Assembly: GCA_018066175.1 (NCBI GenBank) | Contig: JAGHRV010000019.1 | Coordinates: 1 to 64,000 of the forward strand | DNA: 64,000 bases | Origin: Candidatus Colicola equi | GTDB lineage: Bacteria > Bacteroidota > Bacteroidia > Bacteroidales > Paludibacteraceae | Direction of reading: 5' to 3' | In this document: positions 25,463 through 33,543 of the stretch, in pieces | Layout: every line of letters starts with the position of its first letter | How positions within the stretch are numbered: the first letter of the stretch is position 1 | Made by a program: the position numbers and the translations under genes | Notes under the pieces: model-generated | Seen by the model: the letters and a program-made list of their open reading frames with translations, nothing else | Told to the model about the DNA's origin: nothing | Database searches by the model: none

Positions 25463-26416
25463 TTATGCAAGTGCATTTAACATATTACCATAAATCTTAT
25501 TCAAATCAGCTACTTGTTGAGCTAATTTCTTTTGAGCTGCATCATAAGCCTCTTGGCTCTTCAGTGATTCAGCTGCCAAAGTTTGCATCTTTTGGAAGTC
25601 TGCACCAACTGCCTCAACGTTCTTGGTAGCAGCAGCCACAGCGTTAGCCTGAGCCTTATAAGCCTCTACTTGGCTCTGTACAGCAGCTAATTGCAATTCA
25701 TAAACCGAGTTCAACGAAGCCAACTTCTGACCCATTGCACCAACTTCTTTCTCATAAGCTTTAGTGCCGGTAGCTACTTGCTGCAAGTCTGTAGCAATCG
25801 TGGTATAAGCAGCATTCAGAGCAGTAGCCTTGTCTCCTAGAGCATTAGCACTCTCTGCATACTTAGCAGCAGCCTCGCTTGCAGCATCCATCTTCTCGCC
25901 TAACTTATTGGTAGAAGTAGCCAACTTGCCTAACTCAGAGAGTTGTCCGGCCGTCTTAGCCAAATCATTCAACGAACCCTTCAAAGCATTCAGTTCAGCA
26001 TCGCTAAGAGGAGATACACCTGCCTTGGGAGCTTCACCTGCATTGCCTCCTACTTGAGGTGCCATACCAAGTTGCTCCTTGGAACGAGCAACGCGCTCAT
26101 CTGGAGAACCATATTCGATTAGTTGTGGGAACACATTACCCCAGTGGAATTCCTCGTGAGGAGACTCTAACACACCAATCATAAACAAGATTGCCTCAGT
26201 AATCATACCGCACATCAGCACAGGACCGGCTCCGGGGAAGTGCATAATCTTGAACAATGCACCAATAATAACGACAGATGCTCCTAACGAATAAACGATA
26301 TTAACAACGTTTTTTCCTTTGTAGGAGTGATACCATGTCATGAATTTACTTTCTTTCTTTCCTTCGAAAGATTCATACCAGCTTGCATAAGCATTTTGAT
26401 TTTGTACAGTTGCCAT
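25463..26416 (-). CDS. gldL: T9SS / gliding motility protein GldL (PorL)
   Basis: Inner-membrane motor subunit that uses the proton gradient. Two membrane helices lie at about residues 34-58 (VNIVYSLGASVVIIGALFKI) and 66-84 (VLMCGMITEAILFMIGVL). The second carries the glutamate (ITEA) that is essential in characterised GldL proteins. After residue about 130 comes a long coiled-coil domain rich in Ala, Lys and Glu. Length is 317 residues. It lies 45 nt downstream of gldK and 55 nt before gldM. Confidence 0.95.
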   Translation of the reverse strand: MATVQNQNAYASWYESFEGKKESKFMTWYHSYKGKNVVNIVYSLGASVVIIGALFKIMHFPGAGPVLMCGMITEAILFMIGVLESPHEEFHWGNVFPQLIEYGSPDERVARSKEQLGMAPQVGGNAGEAPKAGVSPLSDAELNALKGSLNDLAKTAGQLSELGKLATSTNKLGEKMDAASEAAAKYAESANALGDKATALNAAYTTIATDLQQVATGTKAYEKEVGAMGQKLASLNSVYELQLAAVQSQVEAYKAQANAVAAATKNVEAVGADFQKMQTLAAESLKSQEAYDAAQKKLAQQVADLNKIYGNMLNALA

Positions 26417-26461
26417 ATTAGTTAGTTTTTTTTGTTTTTACTTAGGTATTTTGATTTTAGA

Positions 26462-27808
26462 TTAGTCTCCAATGTAAGAACGAACGCAACGGAATCCAAT
26501 ATACGGACGACTCTCATATTGATACTCGTACGTACGTACGCCACATTGCATGTAATAAGAAATGTCTTTCCAACTACCTCCACGAACCACTTTCTTCTTC
26601 AACATATCGCTATCGTCCTTACGAGCCATATATTGGAAGTCAGGGTTGATATCACTAATGTAAGTATTGGAACTTGCATTGAAACTGGAAGCTGTCCATT
26701 CGGCCACATTACCCGCCATATCAAACAAACCGAAGTCGTTCGGGCGGAACTGAGCTACGCGCATTGTCATAGATCCGGTATCATCGTTATAGGATCCACG
26801 ATAAGGTTTGAAGTTAGCCAAGAAGCAACCCTTAGCGTCACGAGCATAATTGCCACCCCAAGGATACATAGCCATCTTACGACCACCACGAGCAGCATAC
26901 TCCCACTCGGACTCGGTCGGTAAACGATAGTATTGAGAAACCTCTTTATTGGCACTACGGAAGTAATTAGTACGCCAGTGGCAGAAAGCATGAGCTTGCT
27001 CCCAAGTAACACCTACTACAGGGTACTCAGCATAACCGGCATAGGAGAAATATCCATGCAACATAGGTTCGTTATACGCGAATTGGAAGTCACGAATCCA
27101 AACCATCGTATCCGGATAAACATTGATAATCTTGTTGGTCAACAAGTCCTTAGGTTCGCGAAGCGGGCGAACAATAGTGCTATCCTGAATCCAACCATTC
27201 TCATCTACCCAGAAGGAGTCAACACGAGAAGTGGCATTCTCCGGATAACGTCCCTTTGCCACATCAAACTTGTTTTGAGGCAATTGAGCTTGGTCATAGT
27301 TCATCCAAGAATAGTTGTAGAACATAGAGATCGTGCGCAAGGTGCCATCCTCATAAAACATTGGTTCCAAAGCTTCCTTAATCTCTTCCTCCTTGCTGGT
27401 CCATGGAATTTTCTTCTTCCAATTGATGGCATAATTCTCTTCATCAAACTCCTCGTCACGAGGTTGGATAGCAAAGTCGGTCAAACCGGCTTCAACCAAA
27501 TGGGTGTAAGCAATGGAGTCACGAACCCAGAACACAAACTGTTTATACTCGTTGTTTGTAATTTCTGTTTCGTCCATCCAGAAGGCCTCAACCGTTGCCA
27601 TAAAGGTATTGTCCGGCTGATGGAAAATAGCTGATTGCGTATTCTCGCCCATCATGAATGCGCCTTTCTTAATAAACACCATTCCGAAAGGATTGGCCTC
27701 TTTAAAATCTGTGTTTTTCTGAACACCCACCAATTCTCCGGCAGGGCCATTACAAGCAGCCAGCATCAATGCCATAGCTGCTACTGAAAGAAATTTAACG
27801 ACTTTCAT
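26462..27808 (-). CDS. gldK: T9SS lipoprotein GldK (PorK)
   Basis: Outer-membrane lipoprotein that forms the T9SS ring with GldN. The start is placed at 27808, where a lipoprotein signal begins (MKVVKFLSVAAMALMLAAC). The in-frame extension to 27865 would put 19 charged residues before the signal and overlap porP. The body is a formylglycine-generating-enzyme/SUMF1-like fold: MVFIKKGAFMMGENTQ, VGVTWEQAHAFCHWR, YRLPTESEWEYAARGG, DMAGNVAEWTAS and VVRGGSW. That fold is used structurally here. Length is 448 residues. Confidence 0.95.
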   Translation of the reverse strand: MKVVKFLSVAAMALMLAACNGPAGELVGVQKNTDFKEANPFGMVFIKKGAFMMGENTQSAIFHQPDNTFMATVEAFWMDETEITNNEYKQFVFWVRDSIAYTHLVEAGLTDFAIQPRDEEFDEENYAINWKKKIPWTSKEEEIKEALEPMFYEDGTLRTISMFYNYSWMNYDQAQLPQNKFDVAKGRYPENATSRVDSFWVDENGWIQDSTIVRPLREPKDLLTNKIINVYPDTMVWIRDFQFAYNEPMLHGYFSYAGYAEYPVVGVTWEQAHAFCHWRTNYFRSANKEVSQYYRLPTESEWEYAARGGRKMAMYPWGGNYARDAKGCFLANFKPYRGSYNDDTGSMTMRVAQFRPNDFGLFDMAGNVAEWTASSFNASSNTYISDINPDFQYMARKDDSDMLKKKVVRGGSWKDISYYMQCGVRTYEYQYESRPYIGFRCVRSYIGD

Positions 27809-27848
27809 ATTATTTGATTTATGTCTTATTTGCGTTATTTTGACGTCC

Positions 27849-28832
27849 CTATAAGTATCGAACACTCTTGTACTTATTGGTTCGTTTTGGTTTCAATATA
27901 TTAAATCCGTAGGCCAAATAAATCTCGTGTGAACCATATGTTGCACGAATCAATTTATTTGCCGGCAATTCAAATGTATATCCCAATTGCAATCCGCTAA
28001 CAATATCCACTCCTAACAGCACATTCACACTACCTGCAATTCGGTACCCCAATCCAAATCTAACCCGTTCTTTCCACTCTGCCAACATCGTTAGGTTAAC
28101 ATCCCAGTTCGTAAAATCAGTCATCACCATGATGCTTGGTTTCAACACCCATTGAGGAGCATATTTCAACTTCCAGTTATATCCACCTGCCATGTATAAT
28201 GTTCCCACCAACGTTATCTCCGACAAATCACTCCATTCTACCTTAGGTCTGGTCAAGTGGCTGTAACTAATGCCTGCCCACCATGTAGGAGCACTATAAT
28301 ACAAGCCCAATCCCATATCAAAGGTCATACCGTTGCTTCCTTTTTCTCCACTTCCCTTGGGGATGGCAGGATCATTCTCACTAAAAAAGCCTCCCTCTCC
28401 TACTTCGGCAGCAATCTGACCAAGGTTGATACTGTCGGTCTTAAAACTCATATTAACAAACCCCAAATCAATTCCAGCGCTCAAATATCCGTTACCTATC
28501 TTATGGCGATAAGCGTACTGAATATGAAACGACTGATTGGAGAAGAGTCCGTACATATCGTTCAAGAACCGAACTCCGGCAGCATGTTTCGTATTATTAA
28601 TCACGAATGGCGAACAAAACGTGAAGTAGGTTGTCATCGGGAAATTGCTTATACCCGTGAATTGCATGCGGTGCATGCCCGCTACGCGCATTAAATCACC
28701 ATCACCCGCCGCTGCGGGATTATACGCCTGTTGCAAGTGCATGTATTGACCTAACTGCGGATCCGTTTGAGCCTGACTAGAAGCCACAACAATCAACAGT
28801 ATTATCAATGCAATCCATCTTGCCTGTTTCAT
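27849..28832 (-). CDS. porP: PorP/SprF family type IX secretion membrane protein
   Basis: 327-residue outer-membrane beta-barrel protein with a signal peptide (IALIILLIVVASSQAQ). The family opening is DPQLGQYMHLQQAYNPAAAG. The barrel strands include HAAGVRFLNDMYGLFSNQSF and GLGLYYSAPTWWAGISYSHL. PorP/SprF proteins anchor type-B T9SS cargo or accompany GldK-N. It directly precedes gldK (about 40 nt to the gldK ATG) and follows the DUF2795-like gene. Confidence 0.92.
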   Translation of the reverse strand: MKQARWIALIILLIVVASSQAQTDPQLGQYMHLQQAYNPAAAGDGDLMRVAGMHRMQFTGISNFPMTTYFTFCSPFVINNTKHAAGVRFLNDMYGLFSNQSFHIQYAYRHKIGNGYLSAGIDLGFVNMSFKTDSINLGQIAAEVGEGGFFSENDPAIPKGSGEKGSNGMTFDMGLGLYYSAPTWWAGISYSHLTRPKVEWSDLSEITLVGTLYMAGGYNWKLKYAPQWVLKPSIMVMTDFTNWDVNLTMLAEWKERVRFGLGYRIAGSVNVLLGVDIVSGLQLGYTFELPANKLIRATYGSHEIYLAYGFNILKPKRTNKYKSVRYL

Positions 28833-28841
28833 TTTCTTATA

Positions 28842-29063
28842 TTAGTATTCCTCTTCGTTGAAGAAGAAATCGTCTTCCGTCGGATAATCCGGCCATAAAT
28901 CTTCAATACACTCGTAAACCTCGTCCTCATCCTCAATTTCCTGCAGGTTCTCAATAACCTCCATAGGAGCCCCGGTACGGTTGGCATAATCCAACAATTC
29001 TTCCTTAGTTGCAGGCCAAGGAGCATCTTCAAGTTTCGATGCTAATTCAAGTGTCCAATACAT
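28842..29063 (-). CDS. small acidic DUF2795-like protein heading the T9SS operon
   Basis: 73-residue, strongly acidic protein: MYWTLELASKLEDAPWPATK, then ELLDYANRTGAP, ending in EDDFFFNEEEY. The central part matches the short DUF2795 fold I know from Bacteroidota. It is the first gene after the promoter at 29108-29139, only 9 nt upstream of porP. It is therefore expressed with the secretion system, although no role there is known. Confidence 0.85.
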   Translation of the reverse strand: MYWTLELASKLEDAPWPATKEELLDYANRTGAPMEVIENLQEIEDEDEVYECIEDLWPDYPTEDDFFFNEEEY

Positions 29064-29107
29064 AGTTTTTATACAGATTTTAGGTACTTCTTATCGAAAT
29101 TAGCGTG

Positions 29108-29139
29108 CAAAAGTACAAAAAATAATCTAAATGTGCAAA
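29108..29139 (-). promoter_or_regulatory. promoter of the T9SS operon
   Basis: -7 TACTTTTG (29108-29115), 20-nt spacer, -33 TTTG (29136-29139). The leader to the DUF2795-like ATG is about 38 nt. The -33 box lies 8 nt from the stop codon of the upstream adenosyltransferase gene, with no terminator between. Confidence 0.88.
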
Positions 29140-29146
29140 TTTTTTT

Positions 29147-29686
29147 TCACTTTTTCCAAAAAAACATCTCAAAACCATTGTTTTTTGCAATTTTTTTGGC
29201 CACTACGAACAAAAAATCACTTAATCTATTCACAAAAATGCATTCGTGACTCCAAGCATGATCTTCATTCTTTTTCTGATGAACTTTGAGCATATTTCGC
29301 TCCAACCTTCTCGCTACCGTTCGGCAAATATGTGCCTGACACATGGCTTCATCTCCTGACGGCAAAATAAACCCTTTCAAACATGGCAAATCGGCCTCCA
29401 TTTGGTCAATTAAAGTTTCAATATGCGACACATCTTCTTTCGTAATCCATTCTCCGGGAGCACAAGCTAACGATGCACCCAAGTTGAATAACTTATTTTG
29501 TATCCACTCTAAATCAGCATCTAATGCAGCCATGTGAGAAGCTTGCACTTTACAGCGCAACATCCCCATTTGAGCATTCAACTCGTCCGCCGTACCATAA
29601 GCCTCTAATAACCCCGTGCACTTAGAAACACGCTTCCCATTCGCCAAACTGGTACGACCCTTATCTCCTGTCTTGGTATAAATCAT
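29147..29686 (-). CDS. cob(I)yrinic acid a,c-diamide adenosyltransferase (PduO type)
   Basis: ATP:cob(I)alamin adenosyltransferase that makes adenosylcobalamin. The N-terminal ATP-binding motif TKTGDKGRTSLANG, GTADELNAQMGML, and the C-terminal CRTVARRLERNML / FVNRLSDFLFVVAKK blocks are typical. Length is 179 residues. Its start codon directly follows four 11-bp tandem repeats. No cobalamin riboswitch was found upstream. It is downstream of the methyltransferase gene, probably in the same transcription unit as the vWA lipoprotein. Confidence 0.93.
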   Translation of the reverse strand: MIYTKTGDKGRTSLANGKRVSKCTGLLEAYGTADELNAQMGMLRCKVQASHMAALDADLEWIQNKLFNLGASLACAPGEWITKEDVSHIETLIDQMEADLPCLKGFILPSGDEAMCQAHICRTVARRLERNMLKVHQKKNEDHAWSHECIFVNRLSDFLFVVAKKIAKNNGFEMFFWKK

Positions 29687-29687
29687 A

Positions 29688-29731
29688 AGTATGTGATTAG
29701 TATGTGATTAATATGTGATTAGTATGTGATT
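29688..29731. repeat. 11-bp tandem repeat, four copies, abutting the adenosyltransferase start codon
   Basis: The unit (plus strand) is AGTATGTGATT at 29688, 29699, 29710 (first bases AA) and 29721. The array ends one base before the ATG complement (29684-29686), so it occupies the ribosome-binding region. The remaining 22 nt up to the methyltransferase stop are unique sequence. Confidence 0.92.
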
Positions 29732-29753
29732 AACGATACGTCACCGAAGTATG

Positions 29754-30581
29754 CTACACGCGTAAACGATAGTGGCGCTTAATCAGTGGCGGATAAACCA
29801 GCACAACACCCATTTGTCCCAAGTCCATCGTAGACGTCACACGCTCGTCCTGACCTATTTGTTTCCACGCCGCATACATATCTTGACTATAGCGTATATC
29901 ATCCAACACCACCACACTATCATCATTTAACACCGAACGCAACAACTCCCAATAACGCAAGGTTGCCTCTCCCGTGTGATTGGCATCCATCAGCACAAAG
30001 TCTATCGTCTCACCTTGTTCACGCAGTTGGGCGATATACTTAGGCAAGGTCTCGTCTATATTTCCCTTGACCAAACGTATCTGCTGCAGCCCTAATTTCT
30101 GCCAATTCAACTCGGCCATCGCACTTATTTCAGAACTCCCCTCAAACGTGACTACTTCATTCGCACTATTCACAGAAGCCAAATAAGCTGTAGTAAGCCC
30201 CAAACACGTCCCCAACTCAACCACACGCAAAGGACGTTGCCTTTCCTGCACATATTCTTTTCCACTCATATAATTGAGCACCCTACTCAGCCGCTGAGCA
30301 TTCGAAGCCTTCATCACACTTTTTTGCGCGATATGCATCACCAGTTCTTCACGATTGACTCCTGTACCATAGTCCTCTATATGCACGATCTTCGGAGCAC
30401 GCAGCATAGCTTCCCGACGTTGCTCTATCGCCTCCCACGCATACAGGCGATTCGTATCATATAATATATGCCGAACCAAATAAAACAGACGAGGCGAATG
30501 TATCCCTTCGCCTCCTGTATTCCAGGCCGACAGATGATGCCAAACCATGGACCATACCCGAAACCACAAACGTTTAATCAT
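29754..30581 (-). CDS. class I SAM-dependent methyltransferase
   Basis: 275-residue methyltransferase. Motif I is VVELGTCLGLTTAYLAS (about residue 115), the acidic loop that follows is EVVTFEGSSE, and DFVLMDANHTGEATLRYWELL with VVVLDDIRYS marks the O-methyltransferase-like core. The N-terminal region (WNTGGEGIHSPRLFYLVRHI) is shared by a Bacteroidota family of unknown substrate. It starts 4 nt after the vWA lipoprotein gene stops. Confidence 0.85.
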   Translation of the reverse strand: MIKRLWFRVWSMVWHHLSAWNTGGEGIHSPRLFYLVRHILYDTNRLYAWEAIEQRREAMLRAPKIVHIEDYGTGVNREELVMHIAQKSVMKASNAQRLSRVLNYMSGKEYVQERQRPLRVVELGTCLGLTTAYLASVNSANEVVTFEGSSEISAMAELNWQKLGLQQIRLVKGNIDETLPKYIAQLREQGETIDFVLMDANHTGEATLRYWELLRSVLNDDSVVVLDDIRYSQDMYAAWKQIGQDERVTSTMDLGQMGVVLVYPPLIKRHYRLRV

Positions 30582-30584
30582 TCG

Positions 30585-31760
30585 TTAAAATGGCGCATTA
30601 ATCATACTAACCACACGCTTGATATGCTCCTTTGCCGCCTCCAAGTCCTTACCCATAGACGTACTCGCATCTAACAAAAATATACAATATGTATTAGGAT
30701 GTATGCTGGCTTGACGAGTATATTCGGTATTGGTCTGCCAAACCCGCCCATTTTGGTAAGACTGAACAGCATCTACCGGATTAAAGAAAGCCTTTGACTG
30801 AGGCAAACGCAAATCACGCAAGCGGAAATAAACATTACTCATCTTACTATCCGTCCCTACGGACTTTAAGTAAGTGCCCTTCTTATTGCAATAACGCGTA
30901 TCCGTGAAACGAGAAGTCAGATTAGTCAACGTCAGGTTATCCAACTTATACTTATTGATTCCGCAACGTTTCAATACTCCTTCTACCTTGGCCTCTTCAC
31001 CATTCGAAGAGGTTAATGTCATGCGAATTAACTTACCAACAAAGTCTTTCGACACACGGAACTCATATTTAGAGTGACGGAAATCATCCTCTAACTCCGT
31101 ATAGATATCATCAAAGTCCGTGCTGATATTTACCTTAGGCGCCTCACCATCCGAACTATAACGCAGACAATCAAACTGCTCACTTAAATATTCATCAAAA
31201 TCCTTCTCCGACATCTTATTGTCCTTGCGCACACGCTCTAAATCCTCGCCACGAAGTACCATCGGGTAAACGGTCAACATGTTCCAATCCTTACCTACGC
31301 CCATCACGTTCTTTAACCGACGAGCAATACGTTTTCTATACTGCTCCGGACGAGAAATAAACGTGGTCTGACGATGATTATGAGACGCACTAACGGACGC
31401 ATTATCCAACCCATCTGATATAATAAATATATAATATAAGGTCTCCGGGTCACGTTTAGCAACCTTAGTACGCACATACTTAATACGATCTATCGCCAAA
31501 TCGGTAGCATAGTACAATGTAGTATTATCACCCGTACGCACATCCTCCAACAACTCACCAAAACCTTCTTCATTAGCCAATAAATCATATGGCGCACTTT
31601 GAGGCTCTAAATTCTTAAACGGACCCTCCTCTACATGATAACTCGGTTGAACATCCGCACTAAAACCTATCAAATCGGCACGAGAGAAAGACTCATGTAT
31701 CTTACAAGAAGGCAAGATAACAAGCGGTAAAAAAAGGCCTAAAACAACTATTTTTCGCAT
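30585..31760 (-). CDS. vWA-type lipoprotein with an apparently circularly permuted domain
   Basis: 391-residue lipoprotein (LVILPSC, Cys19). The metal-site residues of a von Willebrand A domain are present, but in the wrong order. The strand that normally comes second (ADLIGFSADV) lies just after the lipid anchor. It is followed by the MIDAS threonine region (GDNTTLYYATDLAI, about 77-90) and the MIDAS Asp loop (YYIFIISDGLDN, about 109-120). The usual first strand with the DxSxS motif (CIFLLDASTSMGKDLEAAK, Asp364) is at the very end, leaving one helix after it. The middle (about 190-350) is probably an inserted beta domain. It is the first gene of its operon and is exposed in the periplasm or on the outer membrane. 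Partner unknown. Confidence 0.75.
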   Translation of the reverse strand: MRKIVVLGLFLPLVILPSCKIHESFSRADLIGFSADVQPSYHVEEGPFKNLEPQSAPYDLLANEEGFGELLEDVRTGDNTTLYYATDLAIDRIKYVRTKVAKRDPETLYYIFIISDGLDNASVSASHNHRQTTFISRPEQYRKRIARRLKNVMGVGKDWNMLTVYPMVLRGEDLERVRKDNKMSEKDFDEYLSEQFDCLRYSSDGEAPKVNISTDFDDIYTELEDDFRHSKYEFRVSKDFVGKLIRMTLTSSNGEEAKVEGVLKRCGINKYKLDNLTLTNLTSRFTDTRYCNKKGTYLKSVGTDSKMSNVYFRLRDLRLPQSKAFFNPVDAVQSYQNGRVWQTNTEYTRQASIHPNTYCIFLLDASTSMGKDLEAAKEHIKRVVSMINAPF

Positions 31761-31779
31761 AAATTATTGAATTTGGCTG

Positions 31780-31811
31780 CAAAATTACAAAAAAAATGGC
31801 AAAAAAACAAA
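31780..31811 (-). promoter_or_regulatory. promoter of the vWA lipoprotein operon
   Basis: -7 TAATTTTG (31780-31787), 20-nt spacer, -33 TTTG (31808-31811). It is divergent from the tRNA-Arg promoter, with 16 nt between the two -33 boxes. Confidence 0.82.
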
Positions 31812-31827
31812 AAAAAATGCAAATAAA

Positions 31828-31859
31828 TTTGCTCATATCAAAAAAAAACTGTACTTTTG
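31828..31859 (+). promoter_or_regulatory. promoter of tRNA-Arg
   Basis: -33 TTTG (31828-31831), 20-nt spacer, -7 TACTTTTG (31852-31859), 33 nt before the mature tRNA. Confidence 0.85.
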
Positions 31860-31892
31860 CAGTCGCTTTTGAGAAAAACACTCAAAAACATG

Positions 31893-31966
31893 GGTCCATT
31901 AGCTCAACTGAATAGAGTACCACACTACGGATGTGGGGGTTGCAGGTTTGAATCCTGCATGGATCA
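31893..31966 (+). tRNA. tRNA-Arg (anticodon ACG)
   Basis: Full cloverleaf: acceptor GGTCCAT (31893-31899) pairs with ATGGATC (31959-31965). The anticodon stem CCACA/TGTGG encloses loop CTACGGA with anticodon ACG (31927-31929). The T arm is GCAGG/CCTGC with loop TTTGAAT. The discriminator is A, and CCA is not encoded. It has its own promoter and terminator. Confidence 0.93.
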
Positions 31967-31980
31967 CAAAATTGAAAATA

Positions 31981-32018
31981 AAAAAGCATCTGAAAGTCCA
32001 CTTTCAAATGCTTTTTTT
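31981..32018 (+). terminator. terminator of tRNA-Arg (probably bidirectional)
   Basis: Stem AAAAAGCAT.TGAAAG with CTTTCA.ATGCTTTTT, a TCCA loop and a T7 tail. It lies between tRNA-Arg and the convergent Wzz-like gene and could serve both. Confidence 0.85.
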
Positions 32019-32036
32019 GTAACTTATAAGACATTT

Positions 32037-33029
32037 CTATTTTTCTCTCAACACTTGAAGCCACTCTTTCCAATGCTCTATAGCGCATGCTAAAATCATA
32101 CCCAGTATCAAGCCAATGATAGCAATACCAATAGGGAAGAGATAACGATGGTGAACAGGTAAGATATTCACTACAAACTGATTCGCTATTACCACAGGGC
32201 TCGTACTAAGAGCAAGTTCCTTCTCAATCTTCGCTTTACGCTGATACACTTTGTCAATATCTTCATTCATCAACGTCAGCTCTTGATGTCCTACCAAGAT
32301 ATTTTGTTTCTCTCTAGTGAGGGCAGGAGCTGCATTAACTTGAGCCTTATAAAAAGCCCTCGAAATAGAATCAAGCAAAACTAATTGAGCCGTTTGACGT
32401 TGCAAATCCTCCGATAATTGTTGACGATACAGTCTATACTCACCTTGAATCACAGGATTACTATTCAAATAAGCCACAATAGCCTCTCCAACCATCGCCG
32501 CTTTATCCGGATGTTTGGTACGGAAACGCAATAGTAATTCATTATTCACCACACGCACAACAGTTGTATCTACATCAACGCCAACAGCGTAATTGGAGAA
32601 ATCCACCCATTTAGCACCAACAGGATTCGTTAAAACACGATAACTGGAGAACCATCCTAAAATCCATGTTTCCGAAGCCGGAAGATTCAACAACTCGGAC
32701 AAATCGGTTTGTAATCCAGAAACCGGAAAAGTAGGAGCATTCGCTATTTGACGATACGTCTCTTCCACATGATACAAATCAGCACCATATAAATTCACAC
32801 GTGCATTTACTTCGTACGCGCGATGACCAGGACGATTGCAGTACACAGCTGCAGCCCAAGCCAACAACCCCATACCTAATACAACCCACCACTTGCGATA
32901 GAAGAGTTTAAGACAAGATACAATACCTTTCCAAATAGTAGAGAACAGCCATACAATGCTGCGCACAATAAGCTGCAAAAACTCTAGCAAAGTCATTTCT
33001 TTGTTCGTTTCCATGTGTGTTTTTTCCAT
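32037..33029 (-). CDS. Wzz-like chain-length determinant / polysaccharide co-polymerase
   Basis: Inner-membrane protein with two membrane helices, one near residue 45 (WWVVLGMGLLAWAAAVY) and one near 315 (YLFPIGIAIIGLILGMILAC). They flank a periplasmic domain with long helices, the layout of Wzz/PCP proteins that set O-antigen or capsule chain length. The start at 33029 (MEKTHMETNKEM) lies about 14 nt after the predicted transcription start; a second ATG at 33014 is also possible. An ATG at 33092 is upstream of the promoter and is rejected. It stands alone, 20 kb from the polysaccharide locus. Confidence 0.78.
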   Translation of the reverse strand: MEKTHMETNKEMTLLEFLQLIVRSIVWLFSTIWKGIVSCLKLFYRKWWVVLGMGLLAWAAAVYCNRPGHRAYEVNARVNLYGADLYHVEETYRQIANAPTFPVSGLQTDLSELLNLPASETWILGWFSSYRVLTNPVGAKWVDFSNYAVGVDVDTTVVRVVNNELLLRFRTKHPDKAAMVGEAIVAYLNSNPVIQGEYRLYRQQLSEDLQRQTAQLVLLDSISRAFYKAQVNAAPALTREKQNILVGHQELTLMNEDIDKVYQRKAKIEKELALSTSPVVIANQFVVNILPVHHRYLFPIGIAIIGLILGMILACAIEHWKEWLQVLREK

Positions 33030-33049
33030 TTTATTTCTAATTTTGGCTG

Positions 33050-33081
33050 CAAAGGTACAAAAAAAAAGACATATATGCAAA
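33050..33081 (-). promoter_or_regulatory. promoter of the Wzz-like gene
   Basis: -7 TACCTTTG (33050-33057), 20-nt spacer, -33 TTTG (33078-33081), with the extended TTTGCATATATG form. Only 4 nt separate it from the divergent tmRNA promoter. Confidence 0.87.
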
Positions 33082-33085
33082 TAAA

Positions 33086-33117
33086 TTTGCACAATTCAGA
33101 AATTCTTTGTACTTTTG
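33086..33117 (+). promoter_or_regulatory. promoter of tmRNA
   Basis: -33 TTTG (33086-33089), 20-nt spacer, -7 TACTTTTG (33110-33117), about 33 nt before the mature 5' end. Confidence 0.87.
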
Positions 33118-33150
33118 CACCATATTTTGACCAAGTGTGGTCACAAAAAT

Positions 33151-33543
33151 GGGGATAATTGGTTTTGACAGCAGGTAGAATAGGTATGTAAGCATGCCGA
33201 GCACGGACACCGCTCGTACTTAGGGTCCAACAGTTTAACTGGCAACAACAATGTAGCTCTCGCTGCTTGATCTGAAGTATAGTAAGATCACCTTTTTCTC
33301 CCGACAAGGTTGGGAGACGAGACATCGCTCCAAGCCCGGCTTCGCGGCTGAATGGATACAGCGGTGCAGAAATTGCGAAGATGGTTGACGTAAGCTGCGA
33401 TACGTTAACGAGACACTAGCAGATAAGGCTTTAATTGGTGGCTTGGGTCTTGTTAAAGCTCGAAAATGCAGGCCAAGATAAGCATGTAGAAAGCATATTG
33501 ATTCCTTGTTTGGACGTGGGTTCGACTCCCACTATCTCCACCA
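33151..33543 (+). ncRNA. ssrA: transfer-messenger RNA
   Basis: 393-nt tmRNA that rescues stalled ribosomes. The 5' end GGGGATA pairs with the 3' TATCTCC before ACCA. The T arm (TGGGTTCGACTCCCA region, about 33517-33531) is intact. The tag frame is at 33241-33270: GGC AAC AAC AAT GTA GCT CTC GCT GCT TGA, encoding GNNNVALAA after the initial alanine. That tag ends in the usual ALAA degradation signal. The encoded terminal CCA ends at 33543, which is also the first base of the next gene's start codon. Confidence 0.96.

Noticed and set aside
26933-27634. 233-codon open frame antisense to gldK
   Set aside because: Shadow of a well-conserved gene.
29687-29753. Cobalamin riboswitch upstream of the adenosyltransferase gene
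   Set aside because: The gap is only 67 nt and is mostly the 11-bp tandem repeat; no B12-box-like structure.
32993-33325. 110-codon minus-strand frame covering the tmRNA 5' part and the promoters
   Set aside because: Crosses two promoters and tmRNA; no protein features.
33435-33542. N-terminal extension of the activator gene into tmRNA
   Set aside because: Would be translated from the tRNA-like 3' part of tmRNA; the family starts at the downstream ATG.
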